DNA from: Yaniella flava
GTDB lineage: Bacteria; Actinomycetota; Actinomycetes; Actinomycetales; Micrococcaceae
Direction of reading: 5' to 3'
DNA length: 64,000 bases
Assembly (NCBI RefSeq): GCF_039529295.1
Contig: NZ_BAAAMN010000028.1
Span: 1 to 64,000, forward strand
The position numbers were made by a program, and so were the translations under genes. The stretch's first letter is position 1; the number at the start of each line of letters is the position of its first letter. This document shows positions 1 through 9,543 of this stretch, piece by piece. The notes below the pieces were generated by a model that worked only from the letters and a program-made list of their open reading frames with translations, did no database searches and was not told the origin of the DNA.

Positions 1-865
1 ACACCCGCACCGTCAAGCCTTACGATTTCCGGTAAGCGCCGATAAGCCCCTATCCGCGCAATCTCTTAGTACTGTTCTAGGACCATGGATCGTACTACCG
101 TTTCGGTTCGGCAACCGGTATTGACGGCTGTTTTGAACGCGTATTCACTATCGGATGTCCGACGATTTGATAGCACCGGTCGGAGGATCGGGAAGTACTT
201 GGATTATGAATCGGTAGCGGTGGGCTGTGAAAGATTCAGGCTCTGGATTTGGGCGACTTTTCGCGATCGTTGCGAGTCAGAGCATGTATGTCTGGGCATT
301 ACACTGCGGGTCCCGTCGGAATGCGCAATGAGTTGAGATGGCCGCTGCCGGATGTCCATATTGTTGTTTCCTAATGGTTAGACCGGTGCAATTCGATCGT
401 CAGACGCCGTGATGCCAACATAGATCGGATCCGAAGCAAGACCACCCGGGTAGACATCGAGAGTCCCAACATGCGCCAATACATAGCAGACTATGCGCGA
501 CTAAAATTTGTCGGTCCTGCACGCGGATGGCTATCACGTACGCTATCACTGGCGCCGATCGGTTTAGTCTGATGATAAGCCATGGCTCTCGAACATGCTG
601 TATATGATCCTGCTCCCTCAACTTACTATATTGAGGCCGAGCAGGGACTCTTCGTGGGAGTCTCGATAGAGCCCAGCTCAATCCGCAGGCGACTGTGAGG
701 TGCGGCCCGAATGCGGGAGATACCTAATTATGTCCAGATTTTCTTGGTTGAGGTTTCAGCGCGCCCCCTAACGTTGTATGTGATCGTATTAAGGTAGTTC
801 CGAGTGTCATCGGGGGAGTGAGCACATCTCACCGTTTGTATTGAGGGAAACGTCCGGTTAAAGCA
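1..865. other. Gene-free stretch, nothing recognised
   Basis: I see no gene, RNA or repeat I can support here. Short open frames exist on both strands (the longest at 85-336 and 400-681), but their translations resemble no family I know and lack convincing ribosome binding sites. The base composition is less GC-rich than the neighbouring genes. It may be degenerate DNA or the far flank of a gene outside the window. Confidence 0.5.
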
Positions 866-899
866 GTCTGTCCGGTTGAATGAATTCAACCGGACAGAC
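866..899 (-). terminator. Terminator of the qcr operon
   Basis: A perfect 15-bp inverted repeat (arms 866-880 and 885-899) closes on a 4-base loop 23 bases beyond the qcrB stop. On the minus strand it is followed by a short T-rich stretch (TGCTTT), as expected of an intrinsic terminator. Confidence 0.8.
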
Positions 900-921
900 C
901 TTATCGTCAATTTCCTAATGT

Positions 922-2619
922 TTAGGACTGATCACGTTTACCCTCGAGCTCGTTGACCGCTGTGTCAACGGAGCCTTGGAGCTTACGGCGCTCTTGATCG
1001 TGTTCTACTCGAGCTTCGGCAAGTTCCTCAGCGGTCACTGGTGCAACGCGGTCTTCGAAGAATCGGCGTGACACACTGGCCCGGAGCTTCTCCAAGAGGC
1101 TGACCTTGCCTTTTTTGTTGGGCTGAGCAGGCTTTGCCTCTGGTGACTCGAACGCTACGAGTTCGTAGAGCCGGTACTGGTCCACCATTTCGTGGCGCTC
1201 AAGAATAGCTCCTTCTGGAGTCCACTCGATGACGCCAGTCTCACGACCATGCAACGCAATTTCGCGATCTTTGCGCTGCAGTGCCAAACAGATGCGCTTG
1301 GTGACGATGAAGCCGATGATGGGCCCAAAGATAAGCAGGAAGCGCAATGCATAGGCGACGTCATTCAACGAGAGCATGAAGTAAACAGCCATCAAGTCCG
1401 ATGACGCTGCTGCCCACATAACACAGTAGAAAATGACTGCGGCAACACCGGTGGCGGTGCGTCCCGGCGCGTTGCGTGGTCGGTCGAGAATGTGGTGTTC
1501 ACGGTTGTCACCGGTGATGCCACGTTCGAGCCATGGCCACAGGACCATTCCAACGATGAGCACACCCGCGGGTATGAGCGGTATGAGCACACCCATCGGG
1601 AGGGCATTCCAACCCCATGGCATCGGGATATGCCACAACATGGAGAAGTCACCGAGCATACCGGGCATGAGTCGCAGGATACCGTCAACCCAACCGATGT
1701 ACCAGTCGGGCTGGGTACCAGCAGATACAGGTGAGGGGTCATATGGGCCGTAGGTCCATATGGGGTTGATCTGCAGGAAGCCTGAGATGAGAGCAATCAG
1801 CCCGAAAACGATGAAGAAGAAGCCACCGGCTTTTGCAGCATAGACGGGGCCGACGGGGTAGCCGACAACGTTGGTGTGCTTGCGACCTGGTCCAGGGTAC
1901 TGAGCGTGTTTGTGAACGACGACCATGAACAGGTGGATTGCAACCAGCAAGATGATGAGTGCCGGGATGACCATGATGTGCAGTGAGTACAGTCGCGGAA
2001 TAATTTCAGTACCTGGGAATTCTCCTCCGAAGAAGAAGAACGACATGTACGTACCAACTACTGGGATGGCTTTCATCACGCCATCGATAATCCGTAGACC
2101 GTTACCGGAGAGCACCTCGTCTGGGAGGGAATAGCCGGTGAAGCCAGCTGCGAGAGCCAGAATGAGCAGTACCGAACCAACGACCCAGTTGAGTTCACGC
2201 GGACGACGGAATGCACCGGTAAAGAAGACCCGGAGCATGTGCACGGAAACTGCCGCTACGAAGATCAGCGCGCCCCAGTGGTGTACCTGACGCATGAACA
2301 GTCCGCCACGGATCTCAAAAGATATATCCAGGGCGGATGCATATGCGGCCGACATTTCGACGCCGTAGAGCGGCTTATACGCTCCTTCGTAAACAATGTG
2401 AGACATTGACGGGTCGAAGAAAAAGGTGAGGAAGGTCCCCGAGAGCACGACGATGATGAAAGAGTAGAGTGCTACTTCACCAAAAAGGAATGTCCAGTGG
2501 TCTGGAAAGAGTTTGCGACCAAACTCTTTGACCATTTTGGAAGCGCCCATACGGGTGTCGACAAAGTTTGCGATCTTGCCTGTACGGGTGGAAGCTTGAT
2601 AGTCCTGCATAACGGACAT
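922..2619 (-). CDS. qcrB: Cytochrome bc1 complex cytochrome b subunit
   Basis: Cytochrome b of the menaquinol:cytochrome c reductase, which in actinobacteria forms a supercomplex with the aa3 oxidase in the plasma membrane. The 565-residue protein has multiple membrane segments, paired histidines for two b hemes (around residues 113-127 and in the helix near 215-240) and PDWYIGW near residue 305, the actinobacterial form of the quinol-site PEWY motif. The charged C-terminal cytoplasmic tail is also typical of actinobacterial QcrB. Its start overlaps the qcrA stop by one base (TAATG), so translation is probably coupled. It is the last gene of ctaE-qcrC-qcrA-qcrB. Identification is secure. Confidence 0.97.
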   Translation of the reverse strand: MSVMQDYQASTRTGKIANFVDTRMGASKMVKEFGRKLFPDHWTFLFGEVALYSFIIVVLSGTFLTFFFDPSMSHIVYEGAYKPLYGVEMSAAYASALDISFEIRGGLFMRQVHHWGALIFVAAVSVHMLRVFFTGAFRRPRELNWVVGSVLLILALAAGFTGYSLPDEVLSGNGLRIIDGVMKAIPVVGTYMSFFFFGGEFPGTEIIPRLYSLHIMVIPALIILLVAIHLFMVVVHKHAQYPGPGRKHTNVVGYPVGPVYAAKAGGFFFIVFGLIALISGFLQINPIWTYGPYDPSPVSAGTQPDWYIGWVDGILRLMPGMLGDFSMLWHIPMPWGWNALPMGVLIPLIPAGVLIVGMVLWPWLERGITGDNREHHILDRPRNAPGRTATGVAAVIFYCVMWAAASSDLMAVYFMLSLNDVAYALRFLLIFGPIIGFIVTKRICLALQRKDREIALHGRETGVIEWTPEGAILERHEMVDQYRLYELVAFESPEAKPAQPNKKGKVSLLEKLRASVSRRFFEDRVAPVTAEELAEARVEHDQERRKLQGSVDTAVNELEGKRDQS

Positions 2620-3722
2620 TATGCACCACGCTCCTCAGCTGGTCTTGGGTCGCGTTCCCAGTAAACGGGGCCGACGGGCTCTTGGAAGTCGCTTTGGGCA
2701 ACCAGGTAGCCGTCATTATCGACAGAGATTGGCAGCTGTGGCAGTGGGTGTGATGCCGGTCCGAAAATGACCTTGCACTCCTGTGTCAGGTCATAAGTTG
2801 ACTGGTGGCACGGGCACAGCAGATGGTGTGTGTGCTGTTCATACAGTGCGATCGGGCAACCGACGTGAGTGCAAATTTTCGAGTAGGCAACGATTCCATC
2901 GACGTGCCAGTCTTCGCGTCCCGCGCTGATTTGCATATCATCTGGGTTGAGCCGCATGAGCAATACAACAGCTTTCGCCTTTTGGTTCAGCATGTCGTGT
3001 TCCATATCGAGCAGGCCGTCTGGGACGACGTGCAATGCGGATCCAATGGTGACATCGGAGGCCTTAATAGGAGTGCCGCTCACGTCCCGTACCAGGCGTG
3101 TGCCGGTATCCCATACGGTGTGGCGCATACGCTCGACACCAAAGTTTTCTGCTGGATCATCAGAGTGGTTACGCGTGTTATCTAGGTCACGGAACATCGC
3201 AATGGCAGGCAGCGGCGCAATGGCAAGCGCACCGATGAGAGTATTACGCAAGAGTGGACGACGCTTGATCTGCGTTTCGTCAACAACATCGTTGATGATG
3301 TTGACTGCATCGGCGCGATCTTCTTCTGTCGTGACTGATTCGCGTTCTTCAACCCATTCATGGTCTGGCATCAAGGCGCGACCCCACTGGACGATACCGA
3401 CGCCGATACCCAGCATGGCAAATGCGGTACCGAGGCCCAGTAGTGTGTTCTGCAGGCGAATGAGGTTCATGTCAGTTTCGTCTGCAGGCAGCTGTCCGAC
3501 CCCAAAGTACCCAACAAAGAACAGGATGGTACCGAGGATAGACAGGATGAACAGGAAAGAAACCTGGCGTTCTGCGCGCTTAGCGGCACGTGGATCCTCA
3601 TCCGTAATACGTGGCCGGTGCGGTGGCAATCCCGGGTTTTCGATAGCGAAGTTACCCGAATCGTCACCAGCGCGCTCTACGGTGCCCGGTGTGTCGGGAT
3701 CTCCGTGGCGGTGCTCGCCCAT
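2619..3722 (-). CDS. qcrA: Rieske iron-sulfur subunit of bc1 complex
   Basis: Rieske protein of the cytochrome bc1 complex; it takes an electron from menaquinol and passes it to the diheme cytochrome c. The C-terminal half carries the two [2Fe-2S] binding boxes, CTHVGC and CPCHQS, with the cysteines and histidines in place. The N-terminal half has three hydrophobic segments (around residues 54-75, 90-110 and 155-175), the long membrane-anchored form found in actinobacteria rather than the single-anchor proteobacterial one. The gene is 367 codons and overlaps qcrB by one base. A 63-base gap separates it from qcrC. Confidence 0.96.
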   Translation of the reverse strand: MGEHRHGDPDTPGTVERAGDDSGNFAIENPGLPPHRPRITDEDPRAAKRAERQVSFLFILSILGTILFFVGYFGVGQLPADETDMNLIRLQNTLLGLGTAFAMLGIGVGIVQWGRALMPDHEWVEERESVTTEEDRADAVNIINDVVDETQIKRRPLLRNTLIGALAIAPLPAIAMFRDLDNTRNHSDDPAENFGVERMRHTVWDTGTRLVRDVSGTPIKASDVTIGSALHVVPDGLLDMEHDMLNQKAKAVVLLMRLNPDDMQISAGREDWHVDGIVAYSKICTHVGCPIALYEQHTHHLLCPCHQSTYDLTQECKVIFGPASHPLPQLPISVDNDGYLVAQSDFQEPVGPVYWERDPRPAEERGA

Positions 3723-3785
3723 AGATCTGATTCCTTTACTTGAGTGATGTTGGTGATGTTTTAATCGACGAAAATTCGATAAGTC

Positions 3786-4589
3786 TTATGACGACCTGGT
3801 GGTCATCCAAACCATGAAACCGATGAGCAGTGCGAGACCACCGGTCCATACGAAGAGTCCCTCAGCTACGGGGCCAAGTGAACCAAGCGATGCGCCACCT
3901 GGATAACCTTGGGTTCCGAATTCCTTCAAGTAGGCGATGACATCGCGCTTGTCTTCGGGAGTCAGGTTCGAGTCGGAGAAGACGGGCATGTTCTGTGGGC
4001 CAGTCACCATGGCTTCGTAGATGTGCTGCTCTTCAACGCCGTGCACGCTAGGCGCATATTTACCACGAGTCAGGGCACCTCCACCGCCAGAAGCAGAGTG
4101 ACACATTGCGCAGTTGACGCGGAACAAGTCGCCACCACGTGCAACATCGACGTCAGCGTGATCTGTGTCGAGGTATTCCTCTTCTGGGATAGTTGGACCG
4201 GTGCCGAGTGAGTGAACGTAAGCAGCCATTTGCATGGTCTGTTCCTCACTGAACTGGTTGGGTTTTCCTTGCCCCTGTGGACCGGTCATCTGAAGAGGCA
4301 TACGGCCGGTTCCAACCTGGAAATCAACCGAGGCTGCACCCACACCAATCAAAGACGGACCCGCGGGTCCGCCGGTTGCGCCGATTCCGTGGCAGGAGGC
4401 GCAGTTCGCGTTGAACAGTGTTTCACCGTCGTCGATGTTGTCGGCGCTGGTGTAATCGGCTTGAGAATAAGCAGATGCGGAGTTGATGTTGGAGGCCAAC
4501 GAGTATAGACCTCCGGTCAGCAACAGACCCAGCAACAGCAGGGCCACTCCGACCATGGGGTGGCGGCGGTTCTGTGAGAGTGCCTTCAC
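3786..4589 (-). CDS. qcrC: Diheme cytochrome c subunit of bc1 complex
   Basis: Diheme cytochrome cc that links the bc1 complex directly to the aa3 oxidase, replacing a soluble cytochrome c. Two CXXCH heme sites are visible: CASCH at residues 63-67 and CAMCH near residue 160. There is an N-terminal membrane anchor (about 13-33) and a C-terminal membrane helix (about 243-262). Length (267 aa) and order after ctaE match other actinobacteria. Confidence 0.96.
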   Translation of the reverse strand: MKALSQNRRHPMVGVALLLLGLLLTGGLYSLASNINSASAYSQADYTSADNIDDGETLFNANCASCHGIGATGGPAGPSLIGVGAASVDFQVGTGRMPLQMTGPQGQGKPNQFSEEQTMQMAAYVHSLGTGPTIPEEEYLDTDHADVDVARGGDLFRVNCAMCHSASGGGGALTRGKYAPSVHGVEEQHIYEAMVTGPQNMPVFSDSNLTPEDKRDVIAYLKEFGTQGYPGGASLGSLGPVAEGLFVWTGGLALLIGFMVWMTTRSS

Positions 4590-4688
4590 TTTATGGATTC
4601 CTTACATTTTGTATAACCGGATGGGGTGTGACAAGTCCGTTCCGGTTACCTCGGGTGCGATTGATGTCGAGCCGGCGGACCGAACAGG

Positions 4689-5321
4689 TCACTGGATGAC
4701 GTAGATGATGAACCAAAGGGCTACCCAGACTACGTCAACGAAGTGCCAATAATACGAAATGACAATGGCAATCGTAGATTCATGGTTTCCAAAGCGCTTC
4801 GCAAGGTGAGCGCGTCCAATGACGAAGAGGAACGCGATCAAACCACCAAGAACGTGCAGCGCGTGGAAGCCTGTCGTGATGTAGAAGGCTGAACCATAGG
4901 CATTCGCGGCAATTGTCACTCCGTGCGATACAAGAACTGCGTATTCGTATGCCTGTACCGACAAGAAGATCGAACCAAGAATGAAGGAAGCGATGAACCA
5001 TTCCACGACACCCCAGTCCTTGAGTTTGTTGCTTGTGCGACGCGGACGGAGGTTGATGGCAGCGTGTGTACCCCACTGGGCGGTAAACGAGCTGATGACC
5101 AGCACGACGGTGTTGATCGTCGCCAGTACCGGGTCCAATTGCGCAGTGTTTTCTTCCCACAGTGTCGGTGATGTCGACCGCAGTGTGAAATACATAGCGA
5201 ACAGACCACCGAAAAACATTACTTCCGAAGCAAGCCACACCATGGTGCCGACGGCAGACAGGTTGGGCCGACTTGGGAAGCCGGTGGGATTATGCGAGAG
5301 AGTTTGAGTTGATGTTGTCAC
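4689..5321 (-). CDS. ctaE: Cytochrome c oxidase subunit III
   Basis: Subunit III of the aa3-type cytochrome c oxidase, an integral membrane protein with about five helices and the family signature WLASEVMFFGGLFAMYF near the N-terminus. I place the start at GTG 5321, giving 210 residues, the usual size. A frame open further upstream to 5417 encodes nothing resembling the family. The purine-rich GAAAGG lies almost directly against this GTG, so the exact start is not certain. It heads the qcr cluster and diverges from trpD. Confidence 0.92.
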   Translation of the reverse strand: MTTSTQTLSHNPTGFPSRPNLSAVGTMVWLASEVMFFGGLFAMYFTLRSTSPTLWEENTAQLDPVLATINTVVLVISSFTAQWGTHAAINLRPRRTSNKLKDWGVVEWFIASFILGSIFLSVQAYEYAVLVSHGVTIAANAYGSAFYITTGFHALHVLGGLIAFLFVIGRAHLAKRFGNHESTIAIVISYYWHFVDVVWVALWFIIYVIQ

Positions 5322-5644
5322 CCTTTCATTATGGCCCGAAAGTGTCCAAGATTCACAATGAGACTTGCCCATTGCGTGTCTTTTTCTTGTGAAGTGCACA
5401 ACAACGGTCGCCGCCAACCCGCATAATTCCCAGGGAGTACGCAGTTTTCGTTGCCCAGAACGTCAGCTGAACGTGCTTTTTCTCGCGTGTGGAAGCCACC
5501 GAATTGTTAAGCGAAAGGACACAAGAAAGTGGGGTCTACCATGCCGTCGTCTTGCAGCACAGGGTTATGTGGGGAAATCTTTCGACGATGAGTAATAGGA
5601 TGACCACAGTAATGAGGAACCGTATAGTCCTGAGGAAACATCTG
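5322..5644. promoter_or_regulatory. Divergent promoter region ctaE/trpD
   Basis: Non-coding interval between two divergent genes, so it must contain promoters for both. On the plus strand TATAGT at 5623-5628 resembles a -10 box, followed by GAGGA (5632-5636) as ribosome binding site for trpD at 5645. No clear -35 box or regulator site is visible to me. Confidence 0.35.
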
Positions 5645-6679
5645 ATGAATTGGCCAACAGTCTTGTCTGCAGTATCGAATCAACAGCATTTGACGCAGGA
5701 TCAAGCTGCTTGGGCGATGCAAGAGATGATGTCCGGGATTGCCACTGATGCTCAGATTGCTGGATTCTTGATGGCCCTTTCCACAAAAGGTGAGACGGTG
5801 GAGGAGCTTCTTGGTTTAGCCGATGCAATGCTTGCCGAAGCCGTCGGTGTTGAGTTGCCGTCCGACGTGCTGGATATTGTGGGGACTGGGGGAGACCGCC
5901 TCGGTACGGTGAATCTTTCCACTATGTCATCGTTGGTGGCAGTAGGGGCCGGCGCAAAAATCGTAAAACACGGCAACCGAGGGTCATCATCAACGGCAGG
6001 GGCTGCGGATGTCATCGAGGCGTTAGGCGTGGATCTAAACCTCACGCAGTTGCGTGCAAAACAGTCACTCGAAGAGGCTGGGATCACTTTTTTATTCGCG
6101 CAGGAGTACCATCCTTCAATGCGCTACGTGGCTCCGGCTCGCAAACAGCTTGGCGTCCCGACCGCGTTCAACTATCTCGGCCCCTTATCAAATCCAGCTC
6201 GCGCCCAAGCACAGGCGTTGGGTTGCGCATCTGAAAAGATGGCCCCCCTGCTGGCCGGTGTACTTGCAGATAGGGGAGTGCGTGGGCTCGTGTTCCGAGG
6301 ATCCGACGGGCGGGACAAAATCACCACCTCGGGTCCGTCCATGATGTTTGAGATCCGCGACGGCGCAGTGGAGAAGCATGAGCTGCATCCACAGGAATTT
6401 GGCATCGAGCTTGTATCGGTCGAATCTCTGGCAGGTAAGGACGGAGCATACAACGCCGGCATCGTTCGGGAAATGCTGGCAGGGGAGACCGGTCCAGTAC
6501 GAGACGCAGTTCTTCTGAACACTGCTGCAGGACTCACCGCATACGATAGCAACGCGTCGGGCCATCTATTTGACCGTATGCGCCAAAATATGAAACGCGC
6601 CGAAGAGTCGATTGATTCAGGGGCTGCCCAGAAAGTCCTGGATAACTGGGTAAAAGTTTCTCGGCCGTACGACAACTAA
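5645..6679 (+). CDS. trpD: Anthranilate phosphoribosyltransferase
   Basis: Transfers phosphoribose from PRPP to anthranilate, the second step of tryptophan synthesis. The phosphate-binding loop VGTGGD (residues 79-84) and KHGNRGSSS (108-116) are both intact. I chose ATG 5645, which gives 344 residues as usual for the family and has GAGGA eight bases upstream; the frame is open further upstream but without family similarity. A position beside ctaE is common in Micrococcaceae. It appears monocistronic and ends at a bidirectional hairpin. Confidence 0.95.
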   Translation: MNWPTVLSAVSNQQHLTQDQAAWAMQEMMSGIATDAQIAGFLMALSTKGETVEELLGLADAMLAEAVGVELPSDVLDIVGTGGDRLGTVNLSTMSSLVAVGAGAKIVKHGNRGSSSTAGAADVIEALGVDLNLTQLRAKQSLEEAGITFLFAQEYHPSMRYVAPARKQLGVPTAFNYLGPLSNPARAQAQALGCASEKMAPLLAGVLADRGVRGLVFRGSDGRDKITTSGPSMMFEIRDGAVEKHELHPQEFGIELVSVESLAGKDGAYNAGIVREMLAGETGPVRDAVLLNTAAGLTAYDSNASGHLFDRMRQNMKRAEESIDSGAAQKVLDNWVKVSRPYDN

Positions 6680-6694
6680 GTTCCTGCAATGACG

Positions 6695-6724
6695 AATGCT
6701 GCCTACGAAATTGTAGGCAGCATT
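6695..6724. terminator. Bidirectional terminator trpD / 6750 gene
   Basis: A 12-bp inverted repeat (arms 6695-6706 and 6713-6724, six-base loop) sits between two convergent genes and could terminate both. Confidence 0.7.
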
Positions 6725-6749
6725 ATCACAGGGGAGTGGTGTCGGAGCT

Positions 6750-7028
6750 CTACTCGAATCCGAGTGCGAATCCTTCTTCGAGATCATGCTGAGAATACGC
6801 CCGAAACGCCAAAAGCGTTTCGGTGTCACGGATGCCAGATACTTTCGAGAGTCGATCAGAGATGACGTCTTCCAACTGGTCAAATTCACGCACGCGCACC
6901 ATGGCAATAAGGTCCCAGTGGCCTGTGACGGAGTACACCTGTGTGATGCCTTCTTTGTCAGCCAGATCATTGGCTATTTCTGGAATGCGATTCGTGTCAG
7001 TTTTGATCATGACAAATGCGGTAACCAT
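6750..7028 (-). CDS. Stand-alone Lrp/AsnC ligand-binding (RAM) domain protein
   Basis: A 92-residue protein matching only the C-terminal regulation-of-amino-acid-metabolism domain of Lrp/AsnC regulators (AFVMIKTD start, GHWDLIAMV in the middle). The DNA-binding domain of full-length Lrp is absent. Such one-domain proteins form ring oligomers and bind amino acids in other bacteria; the ligand here is unknown. It is convergent with trpD. Placement next to trpD is seen in other actinobacteria, but a regulatory link is only inference. Confidence 0.8.
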   Translation of the reverse strand: MVTAFVMIKTDTNRIPEIANDLADKEGITQVYSVTGHWDLIAMVRVREFDQLEDVISDRLSKVSGIRDTETLLAFRAYSQHDLEEGFALGFE

Positions 7029-7058
7029 GGTCCTCCTCGGGGTATTTCAGTGTTCAGT

Positions 7059-7454
7059 CTAGGCGGTTTTACGTTGACGAGTGAGTAGCGTCGAAATGCT
7101 TCGGCGCCCAAGTATAAATACGGCAAGAACGCCAGCTGCGACCAAGATGAAGGCAAGAGCAGAAGTATCACTAAATAACATGGAGCGAAGTATCGGCCCG
7201 AGTACAACAGTGATGAGCCAGAGTGCCAGACCTGCAGGAAAAATGTTGTTGATAAGCTCGGTCGGTTTGATCGCTGCGGCCAAAAAGAGATACGGCAGTA
7301 AAAATGGAATAGCGACTCGAGCAATATTGCTTATGCCAAGATTTCCGTCATGAGACGCCACGCCAATGATCGCGAAAATAACAATCAATACAGCATCAAT
7401 AATCATCATGGCCGTCACGTGAGAGGTAGACGCAGGTTTGGGCTCAGTGGTCAT
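7059..7454 (-). CDS. DUF3054-type membrane protein
   Basis: A 131-residue integral membrane protein with four hydrophobic segments and a basic C-terminal tail (ending RRSISTLLTRQRKTA). Layout and length match the DUF3054 family of actinobacteria, whose function is unknown. I start it at ATG 7454; the frame is open to 7550, but the extra part is not hydrophobic and overlaps the region in front of the divergent gene at 7571. The ribosome binding site is weak. Confidence 0.6.
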   Translation of the reverse strand: MTTEPKPASTSHVTAMMIIDAVLIVIFAIIGVASHDGNLGISNIARVAIPFLLPYLFLAAAIKPTELINNIFPAGLALWLITVVLGPILRSMLFSDTSALAFILVAAGVLAVFILGRRSISTLLTRQRKTA

Positions 7455-7570
7455 ATTCTTTAGTCTAGGGCAGATTGGCATCTTCAAAATGTTTTGCTTG
7501 TAACGCATCTCATACGCCGTGCTGGGGGATTGTCGACTCTCGCACACCACAAGGGGATAGGCTTGTTTGT

Positions 7571-8221
7571 ATGCTGTGTGTGACGTTAACCCCGACTAAA
7601 AGCCTTTCAAAAGGTCAAGCCGTACAAGCAGTGGGGCAACTGGTGGCATCACTCAGTTCGCATCCGCATGCGGTCGATACTCCAGTAGCGGGTTTCAAGG
7701 CTCATCATCATCAGGTACAGGGATGTCTCGCATCGCCACATGAGGCTGTGGGGCTTATTTTATCTGTGGCACGCTCGGCATTTTGGGGGATGCACCTCAC
7801 CTTACTGCCAGGCCACCAGGGGAGCGACGCCATGGGATCCGACGGTCTCCAATGCGACCTCGTCGCGGCATTGGCGGTGGCTGGTGACGCGCTACGGGCG
7901 CCGGGACAGGTCTTAGTAGCGATGGCAGATAGTGGGGCCATTATCGGGCCAAAGGAGGTGCCACAATTAGGGGCTATTGAGTCCAGCTTGCAGTTGCTAT
8001 CAGCCATAGAACGGCGCAGGTCCGACGAGGGCCAAGAAGCCGGGGTGATGGTCAACGCTGGCAACTCTCAGTCACTCACAGCAAGTGAGCTGGGGGTATC
8101 ACAGCAGGCCGTGTCGGCAAGACTTCAAGCGGGGTACTGGTATGAATCACGCCGAGCAGCCTATTGGTTAGCGCACGAGATACAGACGTTCATCGGCACA
8201 CAAGCGAAGAGGCGTGCATAA
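7571..8221 (+). CDS. Helix-turn-helix protein, possibly SatD-like
   Basis: A protein of about 216 residues with a probable C-terminal helix-turn-helix (SLTASELGVSQQAVSARLQAG, roughly 165-190). The layout, a variable N-terminal half followed by a helical region and a terminal HTH, recalls SatD-family proteins, but I see no decisive motif. Start ATG 7571 has a purine-rich AAGGGG some distance upstream and is not certain. It diverges from the membrane protein at 7454. Function unknown. Confidence 0.5.
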   Translation: MLCVTLTPTKSLSKGQAVQAVGQLVASLSSHPHAVDTPVAGFKAHHHQVQGCLASPHEAVGLILSVARSAFWGMHLTLLPGHQGSDAMGSDGLQCDLVAALAVAGDALRAPGQVLVAMADSGAIIGPKEVPQLGAIESSLQLLSAIERRRSDEGQEAGVMVNAGNSQSLTASELGVSQQAVSARLQAGYWYESRRAAYWLAHEIQTFIGTQAKRRA

Positions 8222-8302
8222 GTCCGGCGAGGGGCTTTCCAGGCTGTCAACTTTACATAATGTAGATTATCGGCGTTCAAGTTAATACGTAGAAGTGGTG
8301 CG

Positions 8303-8905
8303 TTATTCGGCGATGATTGGATTGGAATCTGTTGGAGTTTCAGGTGTTGGCGTGAGCTCGAATAACGTCGCAGAGGCATCTTCCCAACGACCGACCAGTC
8401 GTCGATATTCGCCACCATCGAGATCGAGGTGGTCCAGTACGTGGTGGACTGAGACCGTGCCCCAACTGTCTGGCAGTTCCCCGCGTATATAGATGCTGAT
8501 GTCGGAGTCTTCTGACCCAAGATATTGGCCATCTTCATTGTAGAAATGCAGTTCTGCCTGGTGAATTTCTCCAGCAAGTGCTTGATTCAACATGTGGATG
8601 CCTACCGGGTCAGCCATCGCATCGTATGCCCAACGATCCCCCAAAACTGAGTGATTCATTTTGGTGATCAAGTAGTCGTCAGCACCGTCCAGCGGCGCAG
8701 CACGATACGTCACCGGCAGATGGAGAATCGTGTCGCCACGTTTGAGTACGAATCCCTCGAAACCAACTTCACCGCTGGTATCGTCGAACCGATACGTGCC
8801 GATGAGCTCTGGATCGCCAGATCCGCCCCAGAATTGATTGTCTAACCACGAGGTCACAAATTCTTTTTTCGTGGGATTCGTTTCCGCAGTATAAATTGTG
8901 GCCAT
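8303..8905 (-). CDS. Maltokinase N-terminal cap-like protein
   Basis: A 200-residue protein resembling the N-terminal cap domain of actinobacterial maltokinases as a free-standing protein: it begins MATIYTAE, then YRFDD..GEVGFEGF, LPVTYRAAPLDGADDYL and HSVLGDRWAYDA. The kinase domain itself is absent, so no catalysis is expected. The role of these isolated caps is unknown. Single gene, with no operon partner visible. Confidence 0.65.
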   Translation of the reverse strand: MATIYTAETNPTKKEFVTSWLDNQFWGGSGDPELIGTYRFDDTSGEVGFEGFVLKRGDTILHLPVTYRAAPLDGADDYLITKMNHSVLGDRWAYDAMADPVGIHMLNQALAGEIHQAELHFYNEDGQYLGSEDSDISIYIRGELPDSWGTVSVHHVLDHLDLDGGEYRRLVGRWEDASATLFELTPTPETPTDSNPIIAE

Positions 8906-8999
8906 GCAACTATTCTACGCCGTAATCTGTAGGGAACGCACCAATCAACTGTGAATCGGAAGTATCCTAGTCACATGAACGTACATTTGGGAGGCCAGC

Positions 9000-9464
9000 A
9001 TGTTTGAGTGGATTCTGGAGAATTTTTGGTCCTTCTGGCTGATTATCATGCTGCTGTTGATTAGCCTACAGGTTCTCACCGGCGAAATGACCTTCTTGCT
9101 GATTTCTGCGGGTGCTGTGACGGCGATCATCGCCGATGTATTGGGCGCGCCAATCTACGTGCAGTTCATTATTGTGACGGTTATATCTATCGCCTCTCTC
9201 TTGTGGCTTCGCAGCTTTGATACAAAACGAAAAGAGAATGACACCGGCCCCTCCCCCTGGAGCGTGAACCGTTACGTTGGTCATGTGGGTGAGGTCACTG
9301 AGGATGTGACCTCAAGTGCGGGCAGAGTGCGGATCGGCAATGAAATATGGTCGGCTCGTACGTATGGGCCAACACCGATCCCCGTTGACGCTCCGGTGGT
9401 AGTCCAACAAATTGAAGGAGCTATCGTGTGGGTTGCTGCGACTTCGGAGTCGGCACCTGCTTGA
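9000..9464 (+). CDS. NfeD-family membrane protein
   Basis: A 154-residue protein with two or three N-terminal membrane helices (to about residue 74) and a soluble C-terminal OB-fold-like domain containing the GHVGEV and GRVRIGNEIWSAR pattern of NfeD proteins. GGAGG lies just upstream of ATG 9000. NfeD proteins work with SPFH proteins, and an SPFH gene follows 79 bases downstream, so the pair likely forms one membrane assembly. Confidence 0.85.
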   Translation: MFEWILENFWSFWLIIMLLLISLQVLTGEMTFLLISAGAVTAIIADVLGAPIYVQFIIVTVISIASLLWLRSFDTKRKENDTGPSPWSVNRYVGHVGEVTEDVTSSAGRVRIGNEIWSARTYGPTPIPVDAPVVVQQIEGAIVWVAATSESAPA

Positions 9465-9543
9465 GGTCATGAGTTCACCATTGAGTTTCACATAGATAAT
9501 GTCAGTCATATAAAGCGACACCAACGATCAATCAGGAAGAACT

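Noticed and set aside
85..336. Open frame of 83 codons in the first kilobase
   Set aside because: No ribosome binding site, no known family and skewed residue make-up; most likely chance.
866..899. TGTCCGG inside the qcr terminator
   Set aside because: Part of a long hairpin; lacks the full GTGTCCGG and is not at a gene start.
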